Shown here: positions 1-7,990 of the stretch, piece by piece | Position numbering within the stretch: position 1 is the first letter of the stretch | How the letters are laid out: each line of letters starts with the position of its first letter | Assembly: GCA_002877915.1 (NCBI GenBank) | Contig: PNJE01000076.1 | Span: 1 to 38,010, forward strand | Length of the DNA stretch: 38,010 bases | From: Candidatus Aminicenantota bacterium | GTDB lineage: Bacteria; Acidobacteriota; Aminicenantia; Aminicenantales; Saccharicenantaceae | Direction of reading: 5' to 3' | Program-made: the position numbers and the translations under genes | The notes under the pieces: model-generated | Seen by the model: only the letters and a program-made list of their open reading frames with translations | What the model was told of the DNA's origin: nothing | Database searches by the model: none

Positions 1-1
1 C

Positions 2-175
2 TATCTGGATAGCCGGGGAAAGTTTAATCGCCGGGAAATTAAAAAGGCGGCCGTTTATGGAAATTTAGTGGCCTCTTTGGCCATTGAGGATTTCGGCCTG
101 GACGGGCTCCTTCGAGCGACCGAAGCTGATTTGATTGAAAGATATAGAGAATTCAAAAAAATGGTTTCTTTTTAG
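2..175 (+). CDS. PfkB-family sugar/nucleoside kinase, C-terminal end only
   Basis: An open frame enters from the left edge and stops at TAG 173-175, giving 57 visible residues. The segment AAVYGNLVASLAIEDFGL followed by a helix ending LIERYREFKKM resembles the last helices of PfkB/ribokinase-type kinases, where a small-residue stretch is followed by a VEDF-like motif. The ATP and substrate sites lie outside the window, so the substrate cannot be named. It is followed after 53 bases by the tryptophanase gene on the same strand and may be co-transcribed with it. The family call rests on this short tail only. Confidence 0.6.
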   Translation, partial: YLDSRGKFNRREIKKAAVYGNLVASLAIEDFGLDGLLRATEADLIERYREFKKMVSF

Positions 176-228
176 AGACAGTTTGTATTAAAATCATTGA
201 TGAAAAAATCGTAAGAAGGGGCATTATC

Positions 229-1611
229 ATGAAACATATAAAACCGCCAGCCGAGCCTTTCCGAATTAAAATGGTGGAAAAAATCAGGCCGACTACCAGG
301 CGGGAAAGGGACATAGTTCTCCGGGAAGCTGGATACAATGTTTTTAATATCCCAGCAGAAAAGGTTTACATTGATCTATTAACCGATTCTGGAACTTCGG
401 CCATGAGCGATAATCAGTGGTCGGGATTGCTGATTGGGGATGAATCTTATGCTGGGGCCAAAAATTTTTTTCATTTGGAATCAGTAGTTAAAAACATTTT
501 TTGCTTTAATCATGTAATTCCTACTCACCAAGGTCGGGCGGCCGAAAGAATTTTATTTGAAGCCCTGGTTAAAAAGGGCGATTTTGTGCCTAATAACATT
601 CACTTCGATACGACCAGAGCCAACGTTGAGATCCGGGGAGCTCAGCCTGTTGACTTGGTCATTGAAGAAGCCTATAACCCTGATTCTGATTATCCCTTCA
701 AGGGAAATATGGATATCGAGCGGTTAAAAAAATTTATTGATAAAAAGGGCCCAGAGCGTATCCCCCTGGTGATGATTACTATCACCAATAACAGTGGTGG
801 CGGTCAGCCAGTTTCGGTCAGAAATATAAAAGAAGTTAGCCAGGTGTGCAAGCAGCATGGAATACCTTTATTTTTTGATGCCTGTCGCTTTGCTGAAAAT
901 GCCTATTTTATTAAAAAGAGAGAAAAGGGTTACGAGCATAAAACTATTTTGGAGATCACCCAGGAAATCTTTTCCTATGGGCAGGGAGCAACGATGAGCG
1001 CTAAAAAAGATGCCCTGGTCAATATTGGCGGGTTCATTGCTCTCGATGATGATCTACTGGCGGAAAAGCTGAAAAATTTGTTGATTTTAAGCGAAGGGTT
1101 TCCCACTTACGGTGGATTAGCCGGTCGGGATCTGGAAGCTATTGCCCGCGGGCTGGAAGAGGTTCTGGAAGAAGATTATCTGGAATATCGAGTGAATCAG
1201 GTCGCTTACCTCGGACAGCTTCTGGATAATGCTGGAGTGCCCATTTTCAAACCGGTAGGAGGACATGCCGTTTATCTGCTGGCTGACCGGTTTCTACCTC
1301 ATATTCCCAGACACCAATATCCCGGTTGGGCCTTAACGGTGGCTCTTTATCGAGAGGCAGGAATAAGGGCAGTAGAGATAGGGGGCGTGATGTTTGCCCA
1401 CAAGGATAAAAAGACGGGGAAAGAAATCTTTCCCCAGCTCGAACTGGTCCGTTTAGCCATTCCCCGCCGGGTTTATACTGGAGCCCATCTCGAATATGTA
1501 GCTGAGGCGATAATTGATTTATATAAAAACCGGGATAAAATCAGGGGCTTGAGAATAGTGCGGGAATCCCCTCATCTAAGGCATTTTACCGTCAGGATGG
1601 AAGAAATTTAA
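229..1611 (+). CDS. tnaA: Tryptophanase (tryptophan indole-lyase)
   Basis: A 460-residue PLP enzyme of the beta-eliminating lyase family, predicted to split L-tryptophan into indole, pyruvate and ammonia in the cytoplasm. Family landmarks are IDLLTDSGT near residue 48, PTHQGR near 98, NNSGGGQPVS near 187, DACRFAENAYFIK near 217, and SAKKDA with the PLP lysine at about K260. Tyrosine phenol-lyase is the close alternative. That enzyme carries an M-E-R triad whose Arg holds the phenol, whereas here the equivalent segment reads AVEIGG, the tryptophanase pattern, so I favour tryptophanase. The start ATG has AGAAGGGG about 8 bases upstream. The space after the preceding kinase is only 53 bases, so no TnaC-like leader peptide fits. 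It is convergent with the TrpB2 gene. Confidence 0.9.
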   Translation: MKHIKPPAEPFRIKMVEKIRPTTRRERDIVLREAGYNVFNIPAEKVYIDLLTDSGTSAMSDNQWSGLLIGDESYAGAKNFFHLESVVKNIFCFNHVIPTHQGRAAERILFEALVKKGDFVPNNIHFDTTRANVEIRGAQPVDLVIEEAYNPDSDYPFKGNMDIERLKKFIDKKGPERIPLVMITITNNSGGGQPVSVRNIKEVSQVCKQHGIPLFFDACRFAENAYFIKKREKGYEHKTILEITQEIFSYGQGATMSAKKDALVNIGGFIALDDDLLAEKLKNLLILSEGFPTYGGLAGRDLEAIARGLEEVLEEDYLEYRVNQVAYLGQLLDNAGVPIFKPVGGHAVYLLADRFLPHIPRHQYPGWALTVALYREAGIRAVEIGGVMFAHKDKKTGKEIFPQLELVRLAIPRRVYTGAHLEYVAEAIIDLYKNRDKIRGLRIVRESPHLRHFTVRMEEI

Positions 1612-1803
1612 TTAACGACAGAAAATAACTGGGAAAAGCAATAGGGAGAAATATTAATTTAGATCTCAAAATGGAATCCTCAGCCGGCAGCAAACAAAAA
1701 ATATAGGGGCAGTTAATTATATTTTGGCGTTAAGGCCGTGGGATTAGGAAGCACAATATTTAGTAATAACCCCGCGAAAAACCCTGGAAATGGATTATAA
1801 GAA

Positions 1804-1844
1804 GGGCAGGGAAGGCTATTAGCAACTTTCCCTGCCCGGCTTTT
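1804..1844 (+). terminator. Intrinsic terminator after tnaA
   Basis: A perfect 10-base stem pairs 1804-1813 (GGGCAGGGAA) with 1828-1837 (TTCCCTGCCC), with a small GCT/AGC helix inside the loop. It is followed by GGC and a T run. It lies between the convergent tnaA and trpB genes. The rest of 1612-1926 shows no gene that I can support. Confidence 0.8.
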
Positions 1845-1926
1845 AAAATTTTTCTCAGGCTGGCTTAAAGTTGGTAAATTAGCTTTGGTAATTATTATCC
1901 ATCTGGCCAGCGGTCAATACGAAATT

Positions 1927-3207
1927 TTATTTTCTCCGGTCATAGGCACTGATGTCCAGAAAACCATGACCAGAGAGGTTAAATAAGATATTAATTTCTT
2001 TGTTTATCTTTTTTGCTTCTAAGGCTTCGTCAATCGCGGCGGCGATGGCATGGGCTGATTCAGGCGCCGGTAAAATGCCTTCTGTTTTGAGGAAAATTTC
2101 GGCAGCTTGGAAAATCTTATCTTGGGGGTAAGCTCGAGCAGAGATAATTCCTTTCTTCACCAGATGGCTTACCAAAGGAGCCATTCCATGGTAGCGGAGT
2201 CCACCGGCATGAATTGGGGGAGGAACAAAATCTTTTCCCAGGGTATACATGAAAAGAAGCGGGGTTAGCCCAACACTATCTCCATGGTCATAAGTTAATT
2301 TTCCTCCGGTGATCGATGGGCAAACCTCTGGTTCAACGGCCAGGAATTTTATTTCGGCTTGTTCTTTCAGTTTCTTTCGGACAAAAGGAAAGCTCAAGCC
2401 GGCGAAATTGGAACCGCCGCCGACACAGCCAATGATCAGGTCAGGATTTATTCCGAGTTCCTGGCACTGCTGCTCGGCTTCGAGGCCAATTATTGATTGA
2501 TGCAAAAGAACAGCATCCAACACCGAGCCCAGAGAATACTTAAATTCGGGATTTTTAGCTGCTACCTCTACGGCTTCAGAAATAGCTATTCCTAAGCTTC
2601 CGGGATGGTCTGGATTTTCCTGATAATATTTTCGGCCTGAATCGGTGGTAGGGCTGGGGCTTTCCATCACTTCGCCCCCGAAAAGTTCCATCATGATTCT
2701 TCGTCCCGGCTTTTGTCGGAAGGAGGCTCTCACCATATAAACCCTGGCTCTTACCCCAAAAATCGAACCGGCATAGGAAAGAGCTGAACCCCACTGGCCA
2801 GCTCCAGTTTCAGTGGTTAAAGTGGTGATGCCATCCTGGTTAGCCAGATAAGCCTGCATCAAAGCGGTATTGGTTTTGTGACTCCCAGTCGGGCTGACTC
2901 CTTCATATTTATAAAAAATTCTGGCCGGGGTGTTCAGATACTTCTGCAGCCTGGAAGCGTAAACCAGCGGAGTAGGCCGGAATACAGAATAAGCTTCCAG
3001 CACCGGAGAGGGGATGGGAATATATCTTTCGGTAGATATTTCCTGGGCGATAAAGCTTTTGGGAAATATAGCTTCCAGGTCTGAAGGATTTAAAGGCTGA
3101 CGGGTGGCGGGATTTAATGGCGGCGGAGGCAATTCTCCGAGATCCGCTTTTAAATTATAAAACTTTTCCGGTAAGTATTTTGGATTTCTTGAAGCATACC
3201 TCTTCAT
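1927..3207 (-). CDS. trpB: Tryptophan synthase beta chain, TrpB2 type
   Basis: A 426-residue fold-type II PLP enzyme that condenses indole with L-serine to give tryptophan. GSHKTN places the PLP lysine at about K111. ETGAGQWG, the glycine-rich phosphate loop CVGGGSNF and the C-terminal LSGHG are all visible. The long N-terminal extension (LPEKFYNL, then LPPPPLNP) and overall length over 420 residues are marks of the TrpB2 group rather than the shorter TrpB1 that pairs with TrpA. No trpA or other trp gene is in the window, which fits an indole-salvage role. AAGGAGG lies about 6 bases before the ATG. The upstream leader holds a terminator-like hairpin (see 3285-3316). Confidence 0.92.
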   Translation of the reverse strand: MKRYASRNPKYLPEKFYNLKADLGELPPPPLNPATRQPLNPSDLEAIFPKSFIAQEISTERYIPIPSPVLEAYSVFRPTPLVYASRLQKYLNTPARIFYKYEGVSPTGSHKTNTALMQAYLANQDGITTLTTETGAGQWGSALSYAGSIFGVRARVYMVRASFRQKPGRRIMMELFGGEVMESPSPTTDSGRKYYQENPDHPGSLGIAISEAVEVAAKNPEFKYSLGSVLDAVLLHQSIIGLEAEQQCQELGINPDLIIGCVGGGSNFAGLSFPFVRKKLKEQAEIKFLAVEPEVCPSITGGKLTYDHGDSVGLTPLLFMYTLGKDFVPPPIHAGGLRYHGMAPLVSHLVKKGIISARAYPQDKIFQAAEIFLKTEGILPAPESAHAIAAAIDEALEAKKINKEINILFNLSGHGFLDISAYDRRK

Positions 3208-3284
3208 TTTATCCTCCTTGGATTTTCATTTAGAAAAAAATAAATTAAATTTGCTTAGAATATAAAAATGGGGGTAAAAAGACA

Positions 3285-3316
3285 GTTCTCGGGGGGCCTC
3301 GACCCCCCCCCAGAAC
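3285..3316 (-). terminator. Terminator-like hairpin in the trpB leader (possible attenuator)
   Basis: On the minus strand the sequence forms GTTCT, a run of nine G, a short TCGAGG loop, six C, G and AGAAC. That is a stem of about 11 pairs with a small G bulge. TGTCTTTTTACC follows directly. It sits 78-109 bases upstream of the trpB start and downstream of a candidate promoter at 3367-3395, so it would be read before the gene. No run of Trp codons or obvious leader peptide is visible in front of it. Confidence 0.5.
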
Positions 3317-3366
3317 CAAGAAGGAAGGCAAAAATCAATGGAGAAATTTTTAGGACTTAAATCAGC

Positions 3367-3395
3367 TCGATACCCAAAATTTTCTCTCATTGCAA
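3367..3395 (-). promoter_or_regulatory. Candidate trpB promoter
   Basis: On the minus strand TTGCAA (3390-3395) and TATCGA (3367-3372) are separated by 17 bases. The -10 box is only a fair match. Transcription would begin near 3360 and produce a leader of about 150 nt containing the GC hairpin. Confidence 0.4.
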
Positions 3396-3590
3396 AATGA
3401 TTCTAATAGCTTTCCGCTTTTCTGTCAAGACCTCAAAGGCGAACTTTTTTTTAGATTTATTTTTAGCGGAATATATTTTCAGAGTTTTATTCAATTGGAA
3501 TTTCCAAGAGTGGGGAGAGCAAAGAGATCGATTAAAATTCTGTGGCCAGGCCGGCGGTTTTCATCGCTTTTAAAAATCAAATTCCAGCCG

Positions 3591-3620
3591 TTGAGTTTTA
3601 TTGTTGATTTGAGATATAAA
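3591..3620 (+). promoter_or_regulatory. Candidate promoter for the GH109-like gene
   Basis: TTGAGT (3591-3596) and TATAAA (3615-3620) lie 18 bases apart, about 70 bases before the ATG at 3689. The surrounding 3396-3688 stretch is AT-rich and contains no coding region I trust. Confidence 0.35.
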
Positions 3621-3688
3621 GATAGAGGAAAAAAGAAGACAACCTGGAAGCCAATAAAATATTAGGAATAAAGAGAGGAGGAACATAA

Positions 3689-5065
3689 ATGAATAACCAG
3701 GATGATAAGCTTAATTTTGGAAATCAAAGCCGTCGAGATTTTTTAAAGCTCGGTTTGGCCGGGACAGCCGGCATTTGGCTAACAACTAAAGGCAGCCAGC
3801 TTTTTAGCCAGAGTGCTCCGGCTTCTGATTACGGACCGCTTTTCTCGAGCCAGCCTCTGGAGGTAGTAAAGGTTGGTTTTGTCGGAGTGGGGGGAATGGG
3901 ATCAGTGCATGTTCAAAATTATCTTAATATTGACGGAGTGGAAATAAAGGCCATTTGTGACGTGGTAGAAGAGAAAGTGGCCCGAGCTCAAAAGTGGGTA
4001 GAACAGGCCGGCTTTCCAAAACCCAAGGGCTATTCCCGTGGTCCCTGGGATTTTAAGAGGATGTGCGAGGAAGAAGACTTGGATCTGGTGATGACGGCTA
4101 CCCCTTGGGAATGGCATGTCCCGGTATGCCTGGCGGCGATGAAAAATGGCAAGCATGCCGCGACCGAAGTCCCCGCCGCTATGACTGAAGAGGATTGCTG
4201 GGAATTGGTGGAAACAGCGGAAAAATATAAAAAGCACTGCGTCATGATGGAAAATTGCTGTTATGACCGGGTGGAGCTGATGAGCTTAAATATGGTCAGG
4301 CGCGGGCTTTTAGGAGATATTCTTCATGCCGCTGGTGGCTATCTCCATGATTTAAGGGCGGTGAAATTTTCTAAGGAAGGGGAGGGCTTATGGCGGAGAA
4401 AATATTCCTGGAAATACAATGGGAATCTCTATCCGACTCATGGATTAGGACCGATTTCCCAGTGCCTGAATATTAACCGGGGCGATGCCTTTGATTTCCT
4501 GGTTTCAATGAGCTCACCATCGATGGGGCTGCATCTTTATGCTGCGGAAAAATTCGGGCCAAATTCACCTGAGGCCAGAGAAAAGTTTGTCTTAGGAGAT
4601 GTTAATAGTTCCTTAATTAAAACCAAGCTGGGGAAGACCATACTCCTTCTCCATGAAACCAATCTGCCGCGGCCTTATAGCCGAGTTCATCTGCTGCAGG
4701 GGACCAAAGGTATTCTTCAAAAATGGCCTGATCGCATCTATATTGAGGGGCGAAGCCCGGAGGATGAATGGGAACCGATCGAAAATTATGCGGCCGAATT
4801 TGAACATCCTCTCTGGAAGAAACTGGCTCAAAAGGGCGAAGGCCGGGGTCATGGCGGCATGGATTTTATAGAAGATTATCGTCTTATCGAATGCTTGAGA
4901 AAAGGGCAGCCAACGGATATGAACGTCTATGATGCGGCTGCCTGGAGCGTGGTGGTAGCTCTGAGTGAAAAATCTGTGGCCCGGGGTTCTCAGCCGGTTA
5001 AGTTCCCCGATTTTACTCGGGGTCGCTGGAAAACGACGCCAGCGCTGGGTATTATTGAAGGATAA
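3689..5065 (+). CDS. Tat-exported Gfo/Idh/MocA protein, GH109-like (alpha-N-acetylgalactosaminidase type)
   Basis: A 458-residue protein. Residues 14-22 read SRRDFLKLG, followed by a hydrophobic stretch, a twin-arginine export signal. The mature part begins with an NAD-binding Rossmann fold (VGFVGVGGMGSVHV, near residue 60) and carries EVPAAMTEED. YPTHGLGP at about Y248-H251 and a GHGGMDF segment resemble GH109 glycosidases, in which tightly bound NAD takes part in a redox-assisted hydrolysis. Twin-arginine export fits a protein that folds around its cofactor in the cytoplasm. A likely role is cleavage of GalNAc or related sugars from glycans in the periplasm. A plain sugar dehydrogenase is the alternative. 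The start has AGGAGG 7 bases upstream. It appears monocistronic. Confidence 0.8.
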   Translation: MNNQDDKLNFGNQSRRDFLKLGLAGTAGIWLTTKGSQLFSQSAPASDYGPLFSSQPLEVVKVGFVGVGGMGSVHVQNYLNIDGVEIKAICDVVEEKVARAQKWVEQAGFPKPKGYSRGPWDFKRMCEEEDLDLVMTATPWEWHVPVCLAAMKNGKHAATEVPAAMTEEDCWELVETAEKYKKHCVMMENCCYDRVELMSLNMVRRGLLGDILHAAGGYLHDLRAVKFSKEGEGLWRRKYSWKYNGNLYPTHGLGPISQCLNINRGDAFDFLVSMSSPSMGLHLYAAEKFGPNSPEAREKFVLGDVNSSLIKTKLGKTILLLHETNLPRPYSRVHLLQGTKGILQKWPDRIYIEGRSPEDEWEPIENYAAEFEHPLWKKLAQKGEGRGHGGMDFIEDYRLIECLRKGQPTDMNVYDAAAWSVVVALSEKSVARGSQPVKFPDFTRGRWKTTPALGIIEG

Positions 5066-5207
5066 GCGCCTGGTTCGAAATTTTTGGCCAGATATTCATT
5101 GACTGTTATTGGGTTTAGTCAACCATTAATTATTAGGAAAAATAGATGAGAATAATTTCAATTATTTTCGCGTTGGAAAACCAGAAGATATGGCCGGAAA
5201 GAATTAT

Positions 5208-5245
5208 GGCTGGGGGGGGCCCCGGCCTTTAAAATTTTTTTGTTT
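5208..5245 (+). terminator. Intrinsic terminator upstream of tetR
   Basis: GGC-T-GGGG (5208-5215) pairs with CCCC-G-GCC (5220-5227) around a GGGG loop, followed by TTTAAAATTTTTTTG. It is well placed to end transcription of the GH109-like gene before the tetR promoter. Confidence 0.6.
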
Positions 5246-5311
5246 TCCTGGACTGACCATAATTTTAACCGCCGGTCTGATCGGCCTTTCCATGATAATA
5301 GGAAATAGTTC

Positions 5312-5340
5312 TTGACAACTGTTGGCCCTTTGATTATCAT
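5312..5340 (+). promoter_or_regulatory. Strong promoter of tetR, start point at the ATG
   Basis: TTGACA (5312-5317), a 17-base spacer, and TATCAT (5335-5340). Transcription is expected about 7 bases downstream, at 5347, which is the A of the start codon. No Shine-Dalgarno sequence lies upstream of the ATG. Confidence 0.7.
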
Positions 5341-5342
5341 AA

Positions 5343-5369
5343 AACTATGAAAACTAAAATAGTTCATAG
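5343..5369. repeat. Inverted repeats over the tetR start, possible operator
   Basis: AACTAT (5343-5348) and ATAGTT (5359-5364) form a 22-base dyad. CTATG (5345-5349) and CATAG (5365-5369) form a second overlapping dyad. A TetR dimer bound here would cover its own transcription start. The arms are short and AT-rich, so chance is possible. Confidence 0.35.
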
Positions 5370-6015
5370 AGTTTCAAAAGAAAATTGGAAGCTTAAGGAC
5401 CGGATTCTGGAAAAAAGCCGGGAGCTTTTTTTTAAATATGGCTATACCCGCTTGAGCATGGATGAAATTGCCAGCCGCCTGGCCATCAGCAAGGCTACTT
5501 TATATCGATATTTTCCCGATAAAAAGAATCTCTTTCAGGCGGTAATTAAAAAAACCAGGACTGAGATTATGACCAGGCTGGAAGCTATCAGCACTGATGA
5601 AAACCTGAAGGTCAAGGAAAAACTTTTTACTTTTTTTACTTTTATCAGCCGTTTTCTCTCTGGGGTCAACCGAGAATTGATTAGGGATATGCAAAGACAC
5701 CTTCCAGAAATCTGGCAAGAAATAAAGGTATTCCGGCGAGAAAAGATATTCCCGATTTTTTCCGCTCTGGTGAAAGAGGGAGTGGCCCAGGGAGAGATCA
5801 AATCCGACCTTGATGCTCGAATCTTTCTGGAAATGTTTTTTTACTTAGCCGGGGAATTTATTAACCCCGATTGGGTGCTGGAAAATGATTATTCTCCCTC
5901 TGAATTAATATCATCAATCATCAGAATCGTATTTTACGGGATTTTTACCGCTGAAGAGCCAACCAAAAAAGATAGGTCGGGATCACTTAGGAGGGCAAAA
6001 AAACATGGCCATTAA
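5347..6015 (+). CDS. TetR-family transcriptional repressor
   Basis: A 222-residue protein with a TetR helix-turn-helix near residues 20-65 (ILEKSRELFFKYGY, MDEIASRLAISKATLYRYF, DKKNLFQAV). The remainder is an all-helical ligand and dimer domain I cannot assign to a subtype. It heads a cluster of membrane-fusion, ATPase and permease genes and overlaps the next gene, so it probably controls this exporter. E. coli CecR occupies the same place before ybhGFSR, but its sequence looks different. There is no ribosome-binding site before the ATG, no other in-frame ATG until codon 38 (inside the DNA-binding domain), and the promoter places the mRNA start at the ATG. Confidence 0.88.
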   Translation: MKTKIVHRVSKENWKLKDRILEKSRELFFKYGYTRLSMDEIASRLAISKATLYRYFPDKKNLFQAVIKKTRTEIMTRLEAISTDENLKVKEKLFTFFTFISRFLSGVNRELIRDMQRHLPEIWQEIKVFRREKIFPIFSALVKEGVAQGEIKSDLDARIFLEMFFYLAGEFINPDWVLENDYSPSELISSIIRIVFYGIFTAEEPTKKDRSGSLRRAKKHGH

Positions 6016-7021
6016 AAAGATGAGATTCTCTGGAGTTAAAGGAATAAGACCATTTAAAGTTCATAAGCTTTTTATTTATCCTCTGCTTTTAATTTTCCTG
6101 GTAGTCAGCTGCCACCACTCCGAGAGACAGGAGTGGCTTAAAGCTAATGGGACGATAGAAGCCCATATGTCAAGAATTGCTCCCAAAGTCAGTGGGCGGG
6201 TTTTAAAAGTTGCGGTTACTGAAGGACAGGTGGTCAAGCCAGGAGCTCTTTTAGTGGAATTGGACCATGATTATTTAGACCTTCAGCTTCAACAGGCTGA
6301 AGCGACGGTCGAGCAGGCCAAGGCCCAGCTAAGATTATTGCAACAAGGAGCTCGGTCGGAAGATATCAGCCAGGCCGAGCAGCAATTAAAGCAAGCCGAG
6401 ATCAATCTGTCGCAGGCAAGGATAGACGCTCAAAGATTCCATCGGCTCTATGAACAAGGCGGAGTCACCCAAAAACAGAAAGAAGATGCTGATAACCGAT
6501 TGTCCCTGGCGGAAGCTCAATATGCTCAGGCTCAAGAAAATCTTAAAAAATTAAAAGCCTTCTCCCGGCCGGAAGAGATCAGAGCAGCCGAAGCCCGCTT
6601 AGCCCAGGCTGAAGCGGCGGATCTTTTAAAACAAAATATTAGAGATTCTGTGGTGACGAGTCCCATTGCCGGGGTAATAACTGAAAGAGTGGTTGAACCC
6701 GGGGAGCTGGTTAATCCTGGTTCCACTCTGGTTACCATTTCCATTCTTGATCCCGTCTATCTCTGGATTTATATAAGCGAAAAGGATTTAGGGCGAATCA
6801 AGCTGGGAGATGAGGTCAGAGTCAAGATTGATAGTTTCTCTGATAAAGACTTCATCGGGAAAATTACCTACATTTCTCCAGAAGCCGAGTTTACTCCCAA
6901 AAATGTGCAGACAGAGGACGATCGGGTCAAGCTGGTTTTTGGGGTGAAAGTGGAGCTAAGAAATCCAGAAGGCTGGCTGAAGCCCGGATTACCGGCTGAT
7001 GCCTATCTTAAAATTCATTGA
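6005..7021 (+). CDS. HlyD/YbhG-type periplasmic membrane-fusion lipoprotein
   Basis: A 338-residue adaptor. The N-terminus is basic, then hydrophobic (residues 21-35), and ends in VVSC with the lipobox cysteine at C36, suggesting lipid anchoring. A biotinyl-lipoyl half (KVSGRVLKVAVTEGQVV) leads into a long Ala/Gln/Glu-rich coiled-coil hairpin at about residues 90-210, then the second lipoyl half (TSPIAGVITERVV) and a beta-barrel domain. Length and order match E. coli YbhG (about 332 residues). It would bridge the inner-membrane ABC transporter and an outer-membrane channel not encoded here. It overlaps the tetR end by 11 bases, and AGGAGGG precedes the ATG. Confidence 0.88.
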   Translation: MAIKKMRFSGVKGIRPFKVHKLFIYPLLLIFLVVSCHHSERQEWLKANGTIEAHMSRIAPKVSGRVLKVAVTEGQVVKPGALLVELDHDYLDLQLQQAEATVEQAKAQLRLLQQGARSEDISQAEQQLKQAEINLSQARIDAQRFHRLYEQGGVTQKQKEDADNRLSLAEAQYAQAQENLKKLKAFSRPEEIRAAEARLAQAEAADLLKQNIRDSVVTSPIAGVITERVVEPGELVNPGSTLVTISILDPVYLWIYISEKDLGRIKLGDEVRVKIDSFSDKDFIGKITYISPEAEFTPKNVQTEDDRVKLVFGVKVELRNPEGWLKPGLPADAYLKIH

Positions 7022-7039
7022 GGAACTGGTTTAATCCTT

Positions 7040-7990
7040 ATGTTGATAGTCAAAAACCTGAATAAATCTTTCGGCCCATTTAAAGCGGTCAGCAATTTTA
7101 ATTTAACCATTGGCCGGGAAGAGTTTATCTGCCTGGTCGGTCCCGATGGGGCAGGGAAATCTACTACTCTGAGGATATTAGCCGGGCTGGAAAAACCTGA
7201 TTCAGGGGAAATTGAACTTTTTGGGAAAAAAGTGGTGACTTTCACTTCGGGCCTCAGAACCAGGATAGGTTATCTACCTCAGAATTTTAGTCTGTACGGA
7301 GACCTAACCGTAGAAGAAAACCTAAAGTTTTTTGCCGGTCTTTATGGCCAGCATTCCCCAGAAGAATTGATAAAATCCCTACTGGAATTTACTCGCCTGG
7401 GGCCATTTAAAGATCGCCAAGCAGACCAGCTTTCAGGAGGGATGAAACAAAAGCTCTCCTTGGCCTGCACCCTTGTTCATCAGCCGGAGCTGATTCTCCT
7501 GGACGAACCGACTACCGGCGTGGACCCTGTCTCGAGGCGCGATTTCTGGCAGATTCTTTTTAGTTTGCAACGGGAAGGCAAGTCAATTTTGATGACCACA
7601 CCCTATCTCGATGAAGCCGAAAGAGCGACCAGGGTAGCTCTGATGAATCAGGGACAACTATTAGCTTTTGATACGCCAGAAAAGCTTATCGCCTCATTAC
7701 CAGGGAAGGTTCTGGAATTGGTTTCACCCGAAAGCCGAGTTATTTATCAGCATTTAAAAACTGACCGGGCTTTTCTCGATGTTCAGCTTAGAGGGGATCG
7801 GGTGGATTTCCTGGTCTCGAAAGAATACCAGGAAGAAATCCTAAAGAAATCGCTGGTTGATAAAAACCTGTCGTGGGAGGATCTGGCCGAAATTTCTCCT
7901 TCTCTTGAAAATGTCTTTATCTATCTGTTAAAGAAAGAAAACCCAGGACGAGAAAACGGAGATATTAATGGAATCGGCAGTCATAGTTGA
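7040..7990 (+). CDS. ABC exporter ATPase 1 (YbhF N-terminal-half-like)
   Basis: A 316-residue nucleotide-binding subunit. Walker A is GPDGAGKST (K40), the signature LSGGMKQKLSLA is canonical, and Walker B LILLDEPTTGVD includes the catalytic Glu. The switch-loop position where most family members have TTHYLDEAE reads TTPYLDEAE, so the H-loop histidine is replaced by proline. In E. coli the two ATPase halves are one chain (YbhF); here they are two genes overlapping by 23 bases. It would power drug or metabolite export with the two permeases downstream. Confidence 0.88.
   Translation: MLIVKNLNKSFGPFKAVSNFNLTIGREEFICLVGPDGAGKSTTLRILAGLEKPDSGEIELFGKKVVTFTSGLRTRIGYLPQNFSLYGDLTVEENLKFFAGLYGQHSPEELIKSLLEFTRLGPFKDRQADQLSGGMKQKLSLACTLVHQPELILLDEPTTGVDPVSRRDFWQILFSLQREGKSILMTTPYLDEAERATRVALMNQGQLLAFDTPEKLIASLPGKVLELVSPESRVIYQHLKTDRAFLDVQLRGDRVDFLVSKEYQEEILKKSLVDKNLSWEDLAEISPSLENVFIYLLKKENPGRENGDINGIGSHS

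Noticed and set aside
229-1611. Tyrosine phenol-lyase as the identity of the PLP lyase
   Set aside because: The M-E-R segment with the phenol-binding Arg is replaced by V-E-I, as in tryptophanases.
1612-1803. Possible small RNA or riboswitch after tnaA
   Set aside because: No recognisable fold or conserved core. Only the terminator hairpin is supported.
3390-3665. A 91-codon open frame on the plus strand between trpB and the GH109-like gene
   Set aside because: No ribosome-binding site, low-complexity basic composition, no recognisable motif, and it overlaps the candidate promoters of both neighbours.
5158-5367. A 69-codon minus-strand frame overlapping the tetR start
   Set aside because: It covers a terminator and a promoter on the other strand and has no family resemblance.
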